A stretch of DNA of 12,122 nucleotides from CAZTAK01 sp964611585 (GCA_964611585.1 CAZTAK010000067.1:1-12122), one strand, 5' to 3'. Positions 4,575 through 12,122 are shown, numbered from the stretch's first letter. The notes: generated by a model from the letters alone, not told the origin. Program-made: numbers and translations.

Positions 4575-6563
4575 TCAGGTCGCAAGTTCGGGCAGATTGC
4601 GGAACAATTCCAGCGCCTCGGGATTGGCCAGCGCGTCGCGGTTTTTGACGTCGCGGCCGTGAACGATGTCGCGCACCCCGAGTTCGGTGATCTTGCCGCT
4701 AATGGTGCGCGGGATGTCGGCGACCTGGACGATCTTGGCGGGCACGTGGCGCGGGGTCGCATTGCCGCGGATGCGCTTTCGGATTTCGGCCTCTAAACCG
4801 TCGTCAAACGTGAGCCCTTCGCGCAGGCGCACGAACAGAACGACGCGGGTGTCGTTGTCCCATTCCTGGCCGATGCAGAGGCCCTCTTCGACTTCATCCA
4901 TCTGCTCGACCTGTCGGTAGATTTCGGCGGTGCCGATTCGCACGCCGCCGGGATTTAGCACGGCATCCGAACGGCCGTAGATGATCATGCCGCCGCGCGC
5001 CGTCAGTTCGACGTAATCGCCATGGGTCCATACGCCTGGAAACACATCGAAGTAGGCGGAACGGTACCGTTCGTCGTTCGGGTCATTCCAGAATTCGACC
5101 GGCATCGAGGGAAACGGCGAGGTGCAGACCAGTTCGCCTTTTTCGCTCCTTAGCGGTTGCCCCTGCGGGTCGAAGACCTCGACCGCCATGCCGAGCGTAC
5201 GGGTTTGAATTTCGCCGCGGTAGACGGGCAGAACGGCCGAACCGGCGCAAAAACAGCCGAGCAGGTCGGTGCCGCCGGCAATCGACGAAAGGCGGACGTC
5301 GTTCTTGATGCGCTCGTAGACGAAATCGAAGCTCGCCGGCGCCAGCGGCGAGCCGGTGGAAAGGATGGTCCGCACGCTCGAGAGATCGTGCGATTTCGCG
5401 GGCTCGACGCCGGCTTTCTTGGTGGCATCGAAGTACTTGGCCGAAGTGCCGAAGATGTTGACGCGTTCGCGTTCCGCCAGGTCCCAAAGCACATTGGCAT
5501 CGGGGTAGAACGGCGAGCCGTCGTAAAGAATTAGCGTCGCTTCGGCGGCAAGCCCCGACACCAGCCAGTTCCACATCATCCAACCGCACGTGGTGAAATA
5601 GAACATCCGGTCGCCGGGCCTGAGCTCGGTGTGAAGAAGGTGTTCTTTCAGGTTTTGGATCAACGATCCGCCGGCGCCGTGAACGATGCACTTGGGCTGG
5701 CCGGTGGTACCCGACGAATAGAGAATATAGAGCGGGTGGTTGAACGGCAGACGGCGGAAAGGAATTTCGGCGGGCGCATGGGCGCCGACATAATCCGCCC
5801 ACGAAACCGCATGAGGCAGCCCGTCGAGTGCCGGAGTGTCCTCGGTGTAGGGCACCACCACCAGGCGGGTCAGCGAATCCAGTTGCGCCGCGATTTCGGC
5901 CACGCGGCCGAGCGAATCGTGGCGCTTGCCGTTGTAGAAATAGCCGTCGGCCGCAAACAGCACCTTGGGGGCAATCTGGCCGAAGCGGTCCATCACCCCC
6001 TTGACGCCGAAATCGGGCGAGCATGACGACCATACCGCGCCGAGACTGGTCGCGGCCAGCATCGCCACCACCGTTTCCGGCATGTTGGGCATGAAGCCGA
6101 CCACCCGATCGCCCGGTTCGACCCCTTCGGCGGCGAGCGCCTGCGCGAGCTGCGATACCCGATCGTAGAGTTCGGCGTGGCTGGTCTCGCGCCGCACCCG
6201 GTCTTCGCCCTGAAAGATCAACGCCGCGGTTCCGTCGCGCCGCCGCAGGAGATTCTCGGCGAAATTCAGTTCGGCATCGGGGAACCAGCGCGCGCCCGGC
6301 ATCTTGTCCCCATCGGCGAGAACGGTCTCGCCGCGGACCGGCGCGATGATGCCGGCGAAGTCCCACAGGGTGCGAAAGAATTCCACGGGGTGAGCGGCCG
6401 ACCACGCGCGCAGCGCCCACCAGTCGGGCAGTTCGACGCCCCAATCGGCCTCGGCCTGGCGGCTGAACCGGGTCGCATTGGCGGCCTCGATTTCATCCGC
6501 AGTGGGGGCCCACAACAGCAGTTCGTCAGCGGTTTCGGCCTCTTCCGGCATCGGGCGCAGCAT
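4575..6563 (-). CDS. aacS: Acetoacetyl-CoA synthetase (acetoacetate-CoA ligase)
   Basis: This 662-aa protein is a full-length member of the ANL (adenylate-forming) superfamily. It activates acetoacetate with ATP and CoA to acetoacetyl-CoA in the cytosol, feeding thiolase, polyhydroxybutyrate or acetyl-CoA pathways. Motifs visible in order: N-terminal cap with WFPDAELNFAENLL (93-106), P-loop-like YSSGTTGQPK (282-291), CGWMMWNWLVSGL (326-338), GGTDLLGCF (430-438), hinge and adenylate-binding YGRSDAVLNPGGVRIGTAEIY (529-549, here given only as key span), and the catalytic lysine in ISGK (K624). The IVHG and SPLAPASFDFVYE regions and the total length fit acetoacetate-CoA ligase better than acetate-CoA ligase. 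ATG at 6561-6563 is the outer start; a second ATG at 6549-6551 (MPEEAE) is equally possible, as neither has a clear Shine-Dalgarno. It is divergent from two EamA transporters. Confidence 0.9.
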   Translation of the reverse strand: MLRPMPEEAETADELLLWAPTADEIEAANATRFSRQAEADWGVELPDWWALRAWSAAHPVEFFRTLWDFAGIIAPVRGETVLADGDKMPGARWFPDAELNFAENLLRRRDGTAALIFQGEDRVRRETSHAELYDRVSQLAQALAAEGVEPGDRVVGFMPNMPETVVAMLAATSLGAVWSSCSPDFGVKGVMDRFGQIAPKVLFAADGYFYNGKRHDSLGRVAEIAAQLDSLTRLVVVPYTEDTPALDGLPHAVSWADYVGAHAPAEIPFRRLPFNHPLYILYSSGTTGQPKCIVHGAGGSLIQNLKEHLLHTELRPGDRMFYFTTCGWMMWNWLVSGLAAEATLILYDGSPFYPDANVLWDLAERERVNIFGTSAKYFDATKKAGVEPAKSHDLSSVRTILSTGSPLAPASFDFVYERIKNDVRLSSIAGGTDLLGCFCAGSAVLPVYRGEIQTRTLGMAVEVFDPQGQPLRSEKGELVCTSPFPSMPVEFWNDPNDERYRSAYFDVFPGVWTHGDYVELTARGGMIIYGRSDAVLNPGGVRIGTAEIYRQVEQMDEVEEGLCIGQEWDNDTRVVLFVRLREGLTFDDGLEAEIRKRIRGNATPRHVPAKIVQVADIPRTISGKITELGVRDIVHGRDVKNRDALANPEALELFRNLPELAT

Positions 6564-6589
6564 CCTGTGCTGGGGCGTTTCGGCGCCAG

Positions 6590-6618
6590 ACGGTAGCGGG
6601 GGCCGGAGGGACGTGCAA
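6590..6618 (-). promoter_or_regulatory. Weak candidate promoter for aacS
   Basis: On the minus strand TTGCAC (6618-6613) and TACCGT (6595-6590) are separated by exactly 17 bases. They keep the most conserved positions (TTG and TA...T) but match only 3 of 6 in each box. The implied start would give a leader of about 20 nt. Confidence 0.25.
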
Positions 6619-6717
6619 GCCAGTCATGCGCGGGCGACGCTGGCCCGGAGCGGCGCTGCACCCTATGGTGGGATGATCGGGTTGCCGGCCCGCGCGGCCC
6701 GGCCCTCCCCAATAGTG

Positions 6718-6731
6718 CACAACCGGTTGTG
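6718..6731. promoter_or_regulatory. Perfect 14-bp palindrome, candidate operator
   Basis: CACAACCGGTTGTG is a perfect palindrome with no spacer. It lies in the divergent gap between aacS and the first EamA gene, 24 bp before the chosen ATG of the transporter and about 150 bp before aacS. A dimeric repressor of the TetR, MarR or GntR type could bind here, but no regulator gene is adjacent. The rest of the 6564-6755 gap is GC-rich and shows no clear strong promoter. Confidence 0.45.
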
Positions 6732-6755
6732 GCCCCCAACCGCCACGGCGACGCT

Positions 6756-7718
6756 ATGACAAATATGTCTGAAATCGAATTGCCCCCGCAGCGCGCGGGG
6801 CAGCTATGGGCGGCGCTGTACATGGCGGCCGCCGCGGCACTTTTGTCGGTGATGATCGCCTCGGTGCGGATGGTGGCCGACGATCTCGACGCGCCCGTCA
6901 TCGTGTTCTTCCGCAGCCTGATCGGAATTCTGCTGTTCGCGCCGTTGATCGCGCGCCGTGGAATCTCGTTTCTGGCGACCGCGCGAATTCGTCTGTTTCT
7001 GGCGCGCGGAACGATTGCCGCCGTTTCGATGATTCTCTGGTACTACGCGTTGTCGGTGACGCCGCTGGCGGAGGCGGTCTCGCTCAGCTTTACGGCACCG
7101 CTTTTCGCCACCGTTGCTGCAATCCTTTATCTCGGCGAGCGGGTGGGCCGGCGCCGCTGGGCGGCCATCGCAATCGGGTTCGCGGGCGTGCTGCTGATTT
7201 TGCGGCCCGGGTTCGCCGAGATAACGCTGGCTCATGTTCTGCTGTTGCTATCGTCGGCGATGGTGGCGGTGTCGATCATGATGGTCAAAGTGCTGGCGCG
7301 CAGCGAACCGCCGGAACGGATCGTTGCCTGGCTGGTCATCATGATGGCGCCCATGACGCTAGGGCCCGCTTTGTTCGTCTGGTCCTGGCCGCAACCCGAA
7401 CACTATTTCTGGCTCGCCGTGATTGCCTTCGGCGGCACCGGTGGCCATGTCATGATGACGCGTGCATTGGCGCTGGCCGATGCCAGCGCGGTCATGCCCT
7501 ACGATTTCCTGCGCCTGCCCTTCGTCGCTCTGATCGGTTGGCTCGCGTTTTCCGAGCTGCTCGACGTCGCGACCTGGATCGGCGGGGCGGTGATCTTCAC
7601 GAGTTCCGCCTATATCGCTCACCGCGAGGCGCTCGCCGCGCGGCGTGGCGCCGCCACTGTGCGGCCGGCATCGACCGCGGCCGAGGGCGCAGCCGATTCG
7701 ACCGGGCCGCGGCGGTGA
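6756..7718 (+). CDS. EamA/DMT-superfamily transporter (first of tandem pair)
   Basis: This 320-aa, strongly hydrophobic protein has about ten membrane segments in two EamA repeats (roughly residues 20-150 and 160-290), the full length of drug/metabolite transporters. Typical DMT features include the repeat-1 end LAEAVSLSFTAPLFATVAAI followed by LYLGERVGRRRW, and ALADASAVMPYDFLRLPFVA in repeat 2. Substrates of this superfamily range from amino acids to nucleosides and cannot be predicted here; it acts in the inner membrane. A polar tail of about 30 residues ends the protein. ATG 6756 is chosen; GTG 6729 would run through the palindrome, and ATG 6765 (MSEIELPP) is also possible because no Shine-Dalgarno is clear. 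Its stop overlaps the start of the second transporter. Confidence 0.85.
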   Translation: MTNMSEIELPPQRAGQLWAALYMAAAAALLSVMIASVRMVADDLDAPVIVFFRSLIGILLFAPLIARRGISFLATARIRLFLARGTIAAVSMILWYYALSVTPLAEAVSLSFTAPLFATVAAILYLGERVGRRRWAAIAIGFAGVLLILRPGFAEITLAHVLLLLSSAMVAVSIMMVKVLARSEPPERIVAWLVIMMAPMTLGPALFVWSWPQPEHYFWLAVIAFGGTGGHVMMTRALALADASAVMPYDFLRLPFVALIGWLAFSELLDVATWIGGAVIFTSSAYIAHREALAARRGAATVRPASTAAEGAADSTGPRR

Positions 7719-8638
7719 CTCGCGCCAACATTCAGGGGCTGCGCCAAAGCTGGGGGTCGCTGCCCGGTAACACGCGCGGCGTCCTGTGGGCGCTGGCGGG
7801 CAGCGGGTTCATGGCGACGATGGCGACGATGGTGAAGTTTCTGGGCCAGGAGCTAAGCAGCTTCGAAGTCTCGTTCTTCCGCGCAGCGTTTGGCCTGATC
7901 GTTATTCTTCCCTTTGTCGCCCATGGCGGCATGGGGGCGGTGCGCACCAACCGGCTGAGATTCCACCTCGCCCGCGGTGCCATCGGCGGCTCGGCGATGC
8001 TGACCGGGTTTTATGCGCTCACCATCCTGCCGTTGGCCTTGGCAACTTCGCTTTCCTTTGCCCGGCCCCTGTTCATGATCGTGCTGGCGGTTCTGTTTCT
8101 GGGTGAAGTGGTGCGGATGCGGCGCTGGACGGCGACGGTCGTCGGGTTCGTGGGGGTCATCGTCATGTTGCGGCCGACCGGCGCGATCGAGCCGGCGGCC
8201 TTCTTGTCGCTGTTGAGCGCCTTTCTGGTCGCCTGCGCGATGGTGTTGACGAAAATAATGTCGACCACCGAACGGCCGGTGACGATGATTCTTTACGCCA
8301 CCATGTTCGGAACCGTTATCACGCTGATCCCGGCCATCGTCGTCTGGCAAACCCCGACCTTGGGCCAATTCGCGCTGCTGGGGCTCATGGGGATCGTCGG
8401 AACGCTGGCCTCGAACTGTATGATTCGCGCTTTGGCCGCCGGCGAGGCGACGCTGGTCACGCCGGTCGAATATGTGCGGATTCTGTTTGCCGGCTTGTTC
8501 GGGTATTTCCTGTTCACCGAGACCCCCGATCTGTGGATGGGGGAAGGCGCCGTGATCGTCATCGGCTCGACGTTGTACATAACGCTGCGCGAAGCGCGCC
8601 TCGGCAGCCTCAAACCGCAGGCCGCCCCCGACGCCTGA
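7715..8638 (+). CDS. EamA/DMT-superfamily transporter (second of tandem pair)
   Basis: This 307-aa protein has two EamA repeats (about residues 25-155 and 165-295) and about ten membrane segments. It is clearly paralogous to the preceding gene: both share an FFR motif in segment 2, LARG before segment 3, YAL, LSF and LLGE/FLGE-type repeat ends, and RRW. The start is GTG 7715, which overlaps the TGA of the first transporter (GTGA), so the two are probably translationally coupled. The open frame continues far upstream inside the first gene, but the DMT-like sequence begins only after this GTG. Function is inner-membrane transport of an unknown small metabolite. The pair may act as separate transporters or as a heteromer, as known for small multidrug-resistance relatives. 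Confidence 0.85.
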   Translation: MTRANIQGLRQSWGSLPGNTRGVLWALAGSGFMATMATMVKFLGQELSSFEVSFFRAAFGLIVILPFVAHGGMGAVRTNRLRFHLARGAIGGSAMLTGFYALTILPLALATSLSFARPLFMIVLAVLFLGEVVRMRRWTATVVGFVGVIVMLRPTGAIEPAAFLSLLSAFLVACAMVLTKIMSTTERPVTMILYATMFGTVITLIPAIVVWQTPTLGQFALLGLMGIVGTLASNCMIRALAAGEATLVTPVEYVRILFAGLFGYFLFTETPDLWMGEGAVIVIGSTLYITLREARLGSLKPQAAPDA

Positions 8639-8702
8639 CGGTCGCGGGCTCGCGAGCAGCGCGGCGATCTGTTACAAGCCGCAAAACGCTGGGAGGTTTT
8701 GC

Positions 8703-9464
8703 ATGGACCTGTCGAATCAAGCCGCCATCGTCACCGGCGGCGCCTCGGGCCTGGGCGCGGCCACTGCCGAGGCGCTGGCAGAAGGGGGCGTGCGGGTCGC
8801 GATTCTCGACCGCGATGCCGCGGCAGCCGAGGCGATCGCGGCGCGGATCGGCGGGATTGCCGCGCCGTGCGACGTCAGCGACGGGCCTAGCGTCGAAGCC
8901 GCCCTCACGAAGGCCGCGTCCGCCCACGGGCCGGCGCGGATTGTGGTAAACTGCGCCGGCGTTGGTACCGCGGGTCGCGCCGCCGGGCGGGACGGCCCGC
9001 TGCCGCTGGAAGACTTCGCCGCCGTGATCGCGGTCAACCTGACCGGGACCTTCAACGTCGTTCGCCTGGCCGCGGCGCAGATGCAGGCAATCGACCCGCT
9101 TGCCGACGGCGAACGCGGCGTGATCGTGAACACCGCCTCGGTCGCCGCCTTCGACGGCCAGGTCGGTCAGCCTGCCTATGCCGCCTCCAAGGGCGGAGTC
9201 GTGGCGATGACCCTGCCGCTCGCGCGCGAATTTTCGGGTGCCGGCATCCGCGTCGTCACCATTGCGCCGGGCCTGTTCGAAACGCCGATGCTGCTGGGGC
9301 TGCCGCAGGAGGTTCAGGACCAGTTGGCGGCCGACGTTCCGTTTCCAAAGCGCCTCGGCGCACCCGCGGAATATGCGGCGCTTGCGCTGCACATCATCGA
9401 AAACTCGATGCTGAACGGCGAAGTCATCCGACTCGACGGCGCCATCCGCATGAAACCGCGCTAG
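8703..9464 (+). CDS. 3-hydroxyacyl-CoA dehydrogenase, HSD17B10-like short-chain dehydrogenase
   Basis: This 253-aa classical SDR has the cofactor motif TGGASGLG (11-18), an aspartate at the end of strand 2 (D36 in AILDRD) favouring NAD over NADP, NCAG (83-86), and the catalytic triad S146 (NTAS), Y159 and K163 (YAASK). The segments NTASVAAFDGQVGQPAY, APGLFETPML, PFPKRLG and NGEVIRLDGAIRM closely resemble human HSD17B10, a type 2 3-hydroxyacyl-CoA dehydrogenase. That enzyme oxidises short-chain and 2-methyl-3-hydroxyacyl-CoAs in fatty acid and isoleucine breakdown, so the same cytosolic role is likely. GGGAGG (8691-8696) is 6 nt before the ATG, a strong start. It follows the second transporter by 64 nt and could be in the same operon. 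Confidence 0.88.
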   Translation: MDLSNQAAIVTGGASGLGAATAEALAEGGVRVAILDRDAAAAEAIAARIGGIAAPCDVSDGPSVEAALTKAASAHGPARIVVNCAGVGTAGRAAGRDGPLPLEDFAAVIAVNLTGTFNVVRLAAAQMQAIDPLADGERGVIVNTASVAAFDGQVGQPAYAASKGGVVAMTLPLAREFSGAGIRVVTIAPGLFETPMLLGLPQEVQDQLAADVPFPKRLGAPAEYAALALHIIENSMLNGEVIRLDGAIRMKPR

Positions 9465-9488
9465 CTGCGTTCGCGGCACGGTTCCGTC

Positions 9489-9517
9489 TTGGCCTCCGCC
9501 GCAACGCACGCTAGCAT
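9489..9517 (+). promoter_or_regulatory. Candidate promoter giving a leaderless metallopeptidase mRNA
   Basis: TTGGCC (9489-9494) and TAGCAT (9512-9517) match the sigma-70 boxes at 4 of 6 positions each, with an exact 17-bp spacer. The ATG follows the -10 by 6 nt, so transcription would start at or next to the start codon. This fits the lack of a Shine-Dalgarno sequence there. Confidence 0.35.
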
Positions 9518-9523
9518 CGCGCC

Positions 9524-9940
9524 ATGACCCGTCGCGAACTGCCGCAGCGTTTCGGTGACACCGCGCCGGACGCGGCCCATATCGAGGCAATCGCCGCGGC
9601 CGCCTTCGCCGCGATCCCGGACGAATTGCGCAAGAACGTAACCAACGTGCCGATCCGGGTCGAGGAATTCCCGGACGAGGAAATCCTCGCCGATCTTGGC
9701 ATCGAGAGCCCGTTCGACCTGCTCGGCATCTACCACGGGATCGACCTGACCCAGAAAAGCATTGCCAACGTACCCCATGGCGTGGACATTATTGTTCTCT
9801 ACCGGCGCCCGATCCTCGATTTCTGGGTCGAAAACGATGTCGTCCTGGGTGATCTGGTGCGCAACGTGCTGATCCATGAAATCGGCCACCACTTCGGATT
9901 TTCGGACCAAGACATGGACGCGCTCGAACAGGAGGCCTGA
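9524..9940 (+). CDS. Zincin-like metallopeptidase family protein (Zincin_1/DUF1025 type)
   Basis: This 138-aa soluble protein has the zinc-protease signature HEIGHHFGFSD at residues 118-128: H118, E119 and H122 of HExxH, then G125 and D128 as in compact metzincin-like HExxHxxGxxD sites. The upstream part (about 20-110) contains IPDELRKNVTNVPIRVEEFP, the LLGIYHG segment and IIVLYRRPILDFW, all fitting the small Zincin_1 family. Members are predicted cytosolic zinc peptidases, and their substrates are mostly unknown. Length is normal for the family. ATG 9524 gives the expected start; no Shine-Dalgarno is present, but a promoter-like element sits just upstream. The Lon-related gene begins 17 nt after the stop, so co-transcription is likely. 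Confidence 0.85.
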   Translation: MTRRELPQRFGDTAPDAAHIEAIAAAAFAAIPDELRKNVTNVPIRVEEFPDEEILADLGIESPFDLLGIYHGIDLTQKSIANVPHGVDIIVLYRRPILDFWVENDVVLGDLVRNVLIHEIGHHFGFSDQDMDALEQEA

Positions 9941-9957
9941 CACAAGCGGGATTTGAA

Positions 9958-12122
9958 ATGGCAACACCGCCCCTTCCGGCCCAAGCCCTCAAGACCGAAT
10001 GCGATTTGTCGGACATCACTTTCGACACCACAGACGATCTCGAACCGGCCGATTCCATCGTCGGACAGGATCGCGCCTTCGAGGCGATCGAGTTCGGCCT
10101 CGGCATCCGGTCGGTGGGCCACAATGTCTTCGTCATGGGGCCCAACGCCACCGGTAAGCACACCACCGTCATGCACATGGTGGGAGAGCAGGCGAAGAGC
10201 GGCGAGACCCCGGCCGACTGGTGTTACGTCAACAATTTCGAGGAGGGCCACAAGCCGAAGGTGCTGGAGTTACCCGCCGGAATGGGCCGCCGATTGCGCC
10301 GCGACATGGCACAACTGATCGAGGATCTAAAGACCGGTATCCCGGCCGTGTTCGAGACCGAGGAATACCGTAACCAGCACCAGGTTATCGAACAGGAATT
10401 TCGCGAACGGCAGGAAGCGGCCTTCGAGGGCGTCCAGAAACGCGCCGCCGAAAACAAAATTGCCCTGATCCGTACACCGATGGGGATGGCGCTGGCACCG
10501 ATGCACGACGGCGACGTCGTGACCCCCGACGAATTCCGCAAGCTACCTGAAGAAGAGCGCAAAGAAGTCGAAGCTGAAATCGAGGTCCTTCAGGAAGAGT
10601 TGCAGGAGTCGATCCAGCAACTTCCGAAATGGGACAAGGAACGGCGCGAAAAATTGCGCGGCCTCAACCGCGAAGTCACCATGATTGCCGTCGGCCACCA
10701 GATGGCGGCGTTGCGCGAAACCTACAAACTCGAGTCCGCGGTCATCAACTTTCTTGGCGCTGCCGAAACCTACATGATCGACAATGTGGCGCTGTTTTTG
10801 GGGCATTTCGAGAGCGCCCCGCAGGCGCAGGGCGCGCAAGCGTTGCCCTCCCCGATGCCGGGCGGGCCCCCGGGAGACGGCCTCTTCCGCCGCTACGAAG
10901 TCAACGTCCTGGTCGATAACACGCCCAAGAGTTCCGGCGGCGGCGCGCCGGTGGTGTACGAGGACCATCCGACACATCCCAATCTGGTGGGCCGCGCCGA
11001 ACATCTGGCCGAGATGGGCGCGCTCTTGACCGATTTCAGCCTGTTGCGCGCCGGCGCGCTGCACCGCGCCAACGGCGGCTACCTGATTCTCGATGCCCGC
11101 AAATTGTTGATGCAACCCTACGCCTACGAGGAATTGAAGCGCAGCCTGACCGCGGGCGTCATCCGCATCGAATCGCTCGGCCAGGCGCTGAGCATCGTCA
11201 GCACCGCGTCCCTGGAACCGGAACCCATTCCGCTCGACGTCAAAGTCGTCTTGATCGGCGAGCGCCGCATTTACTACCTGCTGTGTAAGCTCGATCCCGA
11301 GTTCGACGAACTGTTCGAAGTTGCGGCCGATTTCGAAGATGACATCGAACGCGATGACAGCAACGCCCGGAAATTCGCCGAGATGATTGCCGCGCTCGCG
11401 CGCAAGAACGAGTTGCGGCCGCTGGACCGGACCGGCGTCGCACGAGTCATCGAGCACGCATCACGGCTTGCCGACGACAGCGAAAAGATCACCGCCCGTG
11501 TCGGCACGATCGAATACCTTCTGCGCGAGGCCGATTACGTCGCCGGCAAAGACGGGCAGGCAACCATCCGTGGCGAAGACGTGCGCACCGCGATCGAGGC
11601 GCGCCACCGCCGCGCCGACCGGATCCGCGAGCGCGGTCTCGAAATGATTCACCGCGGCGTCATCCTGATCGATACCGATGGCACCAAGGTCGGCCAGATC
11701 AACGGCCTCTCGGTCATGTCGCTCGGCAGCCATTTCTTCGGCCGGCCGACGCGCATTACCGCGCGGGTGCGCATGGGCCGCGGTGAAGTGGTCGACATCG
11801 AGCGCGAGGTCGAGCTCGGCGGTCCCACCCATTCCAAGGGTGTGCTGATTCTGGCGTCGTATCTGGGCACCCGCTACGCCCTGGACAAACCGCTGTCGCT
11901 GTCGGCGAGTCTCGTGTTCGAGCAGTCCTACGGCGGCGTCGATGGTGATAGCGCCTCGTCGACCGAACTCTATGCCATCCTGTCGGCGTTGGCCGAGATT
12001 CCCCTCAAGCAGTCGTTCGCTGTCACGGGATCAGTCAACCAGCACGGCGAGGTGCAGGCGATTGGCAGCGTCAATGAAAAGATCGAAGGGTTTTTCGATG
12101 CCTGCAAGGGACGCGGTCTGAC
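9958..12122 (+). CDS. Lon-related ATP-dependent protease (AAA_32 plus S16 domain), 3' truncated by window
   Basis: The frame codes at least 721 residues and is cut by the window edge; related proteins are about 780-820 aa. The N-terminal ATPase part has a Walker A-like loop GPNATGKHT (61-69), a long charged helical insert (about 130-260, coiled-coil-like) and a Walker B-like GGYLILDA (373-380). The C-terminal S16 domain has catalytic S665 in GDSAS and K708 in NEKIEG. Their spacing of 43 residues equals the Ser-Lys dyad spacing of E. coli Lon (S679-K722). It belongs to the Lon-related putative protease group (YcbZ/LonH-like) rather than classical LonA, as the LonA N-domain is absent. It probably degrades or remodels unfolded or regulatory proteins in the cytosol. 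ATG 9958 has a weak AGCGGGA site 6 nt upstream. Confidence 0.9.
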   Translation, partial: MATPPLPAQALKTECDLSDITFDTTDDLEPADSIVGQDRAFEAIEFGLGIRSVGHNVFVMGPNATGKHTTVMHMVGEQAKSGETPADWCYVNNFEEGHKPKVLELPAGMGRRLRRDMAQLIEDLKTGIPAVFETEEYRNQHQVIEQEFRERQEAAFEGVQKRAAENKIALIRTPMGMALAPMHDGDVVTPDEFRKLPEEERKEVEAEIEVLQEELQESIQQLPKWDKERREKLRGLNREVTMIAVGHQMAALRETYKLESAVINFLGAAETYMIDNVALFLGHFESAPQAQGAQALPSPMPGGPPGDGLFRRYEVNVLVDNTPKSSGGGAPVVYEDHPTHPNLVGRAEHLAEMGALLTDFSLLRAGALHRANGGYLILDARKLLMQPYAYEELKRSLTAGVIRIESLGQALSIVSTASLEPEPIPLDVKVVLIGERRIYYLLCKLDPEFDELFEVAADFEDDIERDDSNARKFAEMIAALARKNELRPLDRTGVARVIEHASRLADDSEKITARVGTIEYLLREADYVAGKDGQATIRGEDVRTAIEARHRRADRIRERGLEMIHRGVILIDTDGTKVGQINGLSVMSLGSHFFGRPTRITARVRMGRGEVVDIEREVELGGPTHSKGVLILASYLGTRYALDKPLSLSASLVFEQSYGGVDGDSASSTELYAILSALAEIPLKQSFAVTGSVNQHGEVQAIGSVNEKIEGFFDACKGRGL

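Noticed and set aside
5083..6444. 453-codon alternative minus-strand frame inside aacS
   Set aside because: Arg/Gly-rich composition without motifs, while the aacS frame is intact and fully motif-bearing.
6806..8638. 610-codon frame suggesting a transporter fusion
   Set aside because: Its first 300 codons lie out of frame inside the first EamA gene and have no membrane pattern; the true second gene starts at GTG 7715.
8642..8655. TCGCG-GGCT-CGCGA hairpin after the second transporter
   Set aside because: Only 5 bp of GC-only stem with no T-run; such repeats are expected by chance in this base composition.
10543..11457. 304-codon antisense frame in the Lon-related gene
   Set aside because: Shadow of the sense frame with no recognisable domain and no ribosome site.

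Overview
The window is high-GC chromosomal DNA with short intergenic gaps. Its gene families (IalB-type exported protein, a YE-PYP methyltransferase, GcvA-like LysR with DUF1127, acetoacetyl-CoA synthetase, a family S16 Lon-related protease) fit an alphaproteobacterium, probably Rhodospirillales-like. This taxonomic guess comes from protein style only. I see no rRNA, tRNA, CRISPR array, insertion sequence or phage gene.

Layout. (1) The last 17 codons of an upstream plus-strand gene (2-55) converge on a minus-strand pair: an IalB-family exported protein (155-673) and a TrmH/SPOUT RNA 2'-O-methyltransferase (739-1272). Two hairpins fill the convergent gap. (2) A SAM methyltransferase (1362-2630, plus, GTG start) is divergent from the trmH-like gene and convergent with a DUF1127 gene (2653-2835, minus). 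(3) The DUF1127 gene is divergent from a GcvA-like LysR regulator (2946-3875). Their AT-rich 110-bp gap holds two perfect T-N11-A dyads, and a Fur-box-like sequence overlaps the DUF1127 start codon. (4) An unrecognised 119-aa protein (4020-4379, minus) lies downstream of acetoacetyl-CoA synthetase (4575-6563, minus). (5) Divergent from the synthetase is a tandem pair of EamA/DMT transporters with 4-nt overlapping reading frames (6756-7718, 7715-8638). They are followed by an HSD17B10-like short-chain dehydrogenase (8703-9464). (6) A small HExxH metallopeptidase (9524-9940) sits 17 nt ahead of a Lon-related ATP-dependent protease (9958 to the window edge, truncated).

How the genes may work together. 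The synthetase and the dehydrogenase both act on short-chain acyl-CoA or ketone-body metabolism, and they flank two small-molecule transporters. This suggests, but does not prove, a short-chain acid or branched-chain amino acid utilisation neighbourhood. The LysR/DUF1127 pair looks like a compact self-contained regulatory unit. The metallopeptidase and Lon-like genes form a possible protein quality-control pair. I found no clear new defence or mobile system. The parts most worth following up are the LysR/DUF1127 control region, the 14-bp palindrome before the transporters, and the metallopeptidase-Lon pair.
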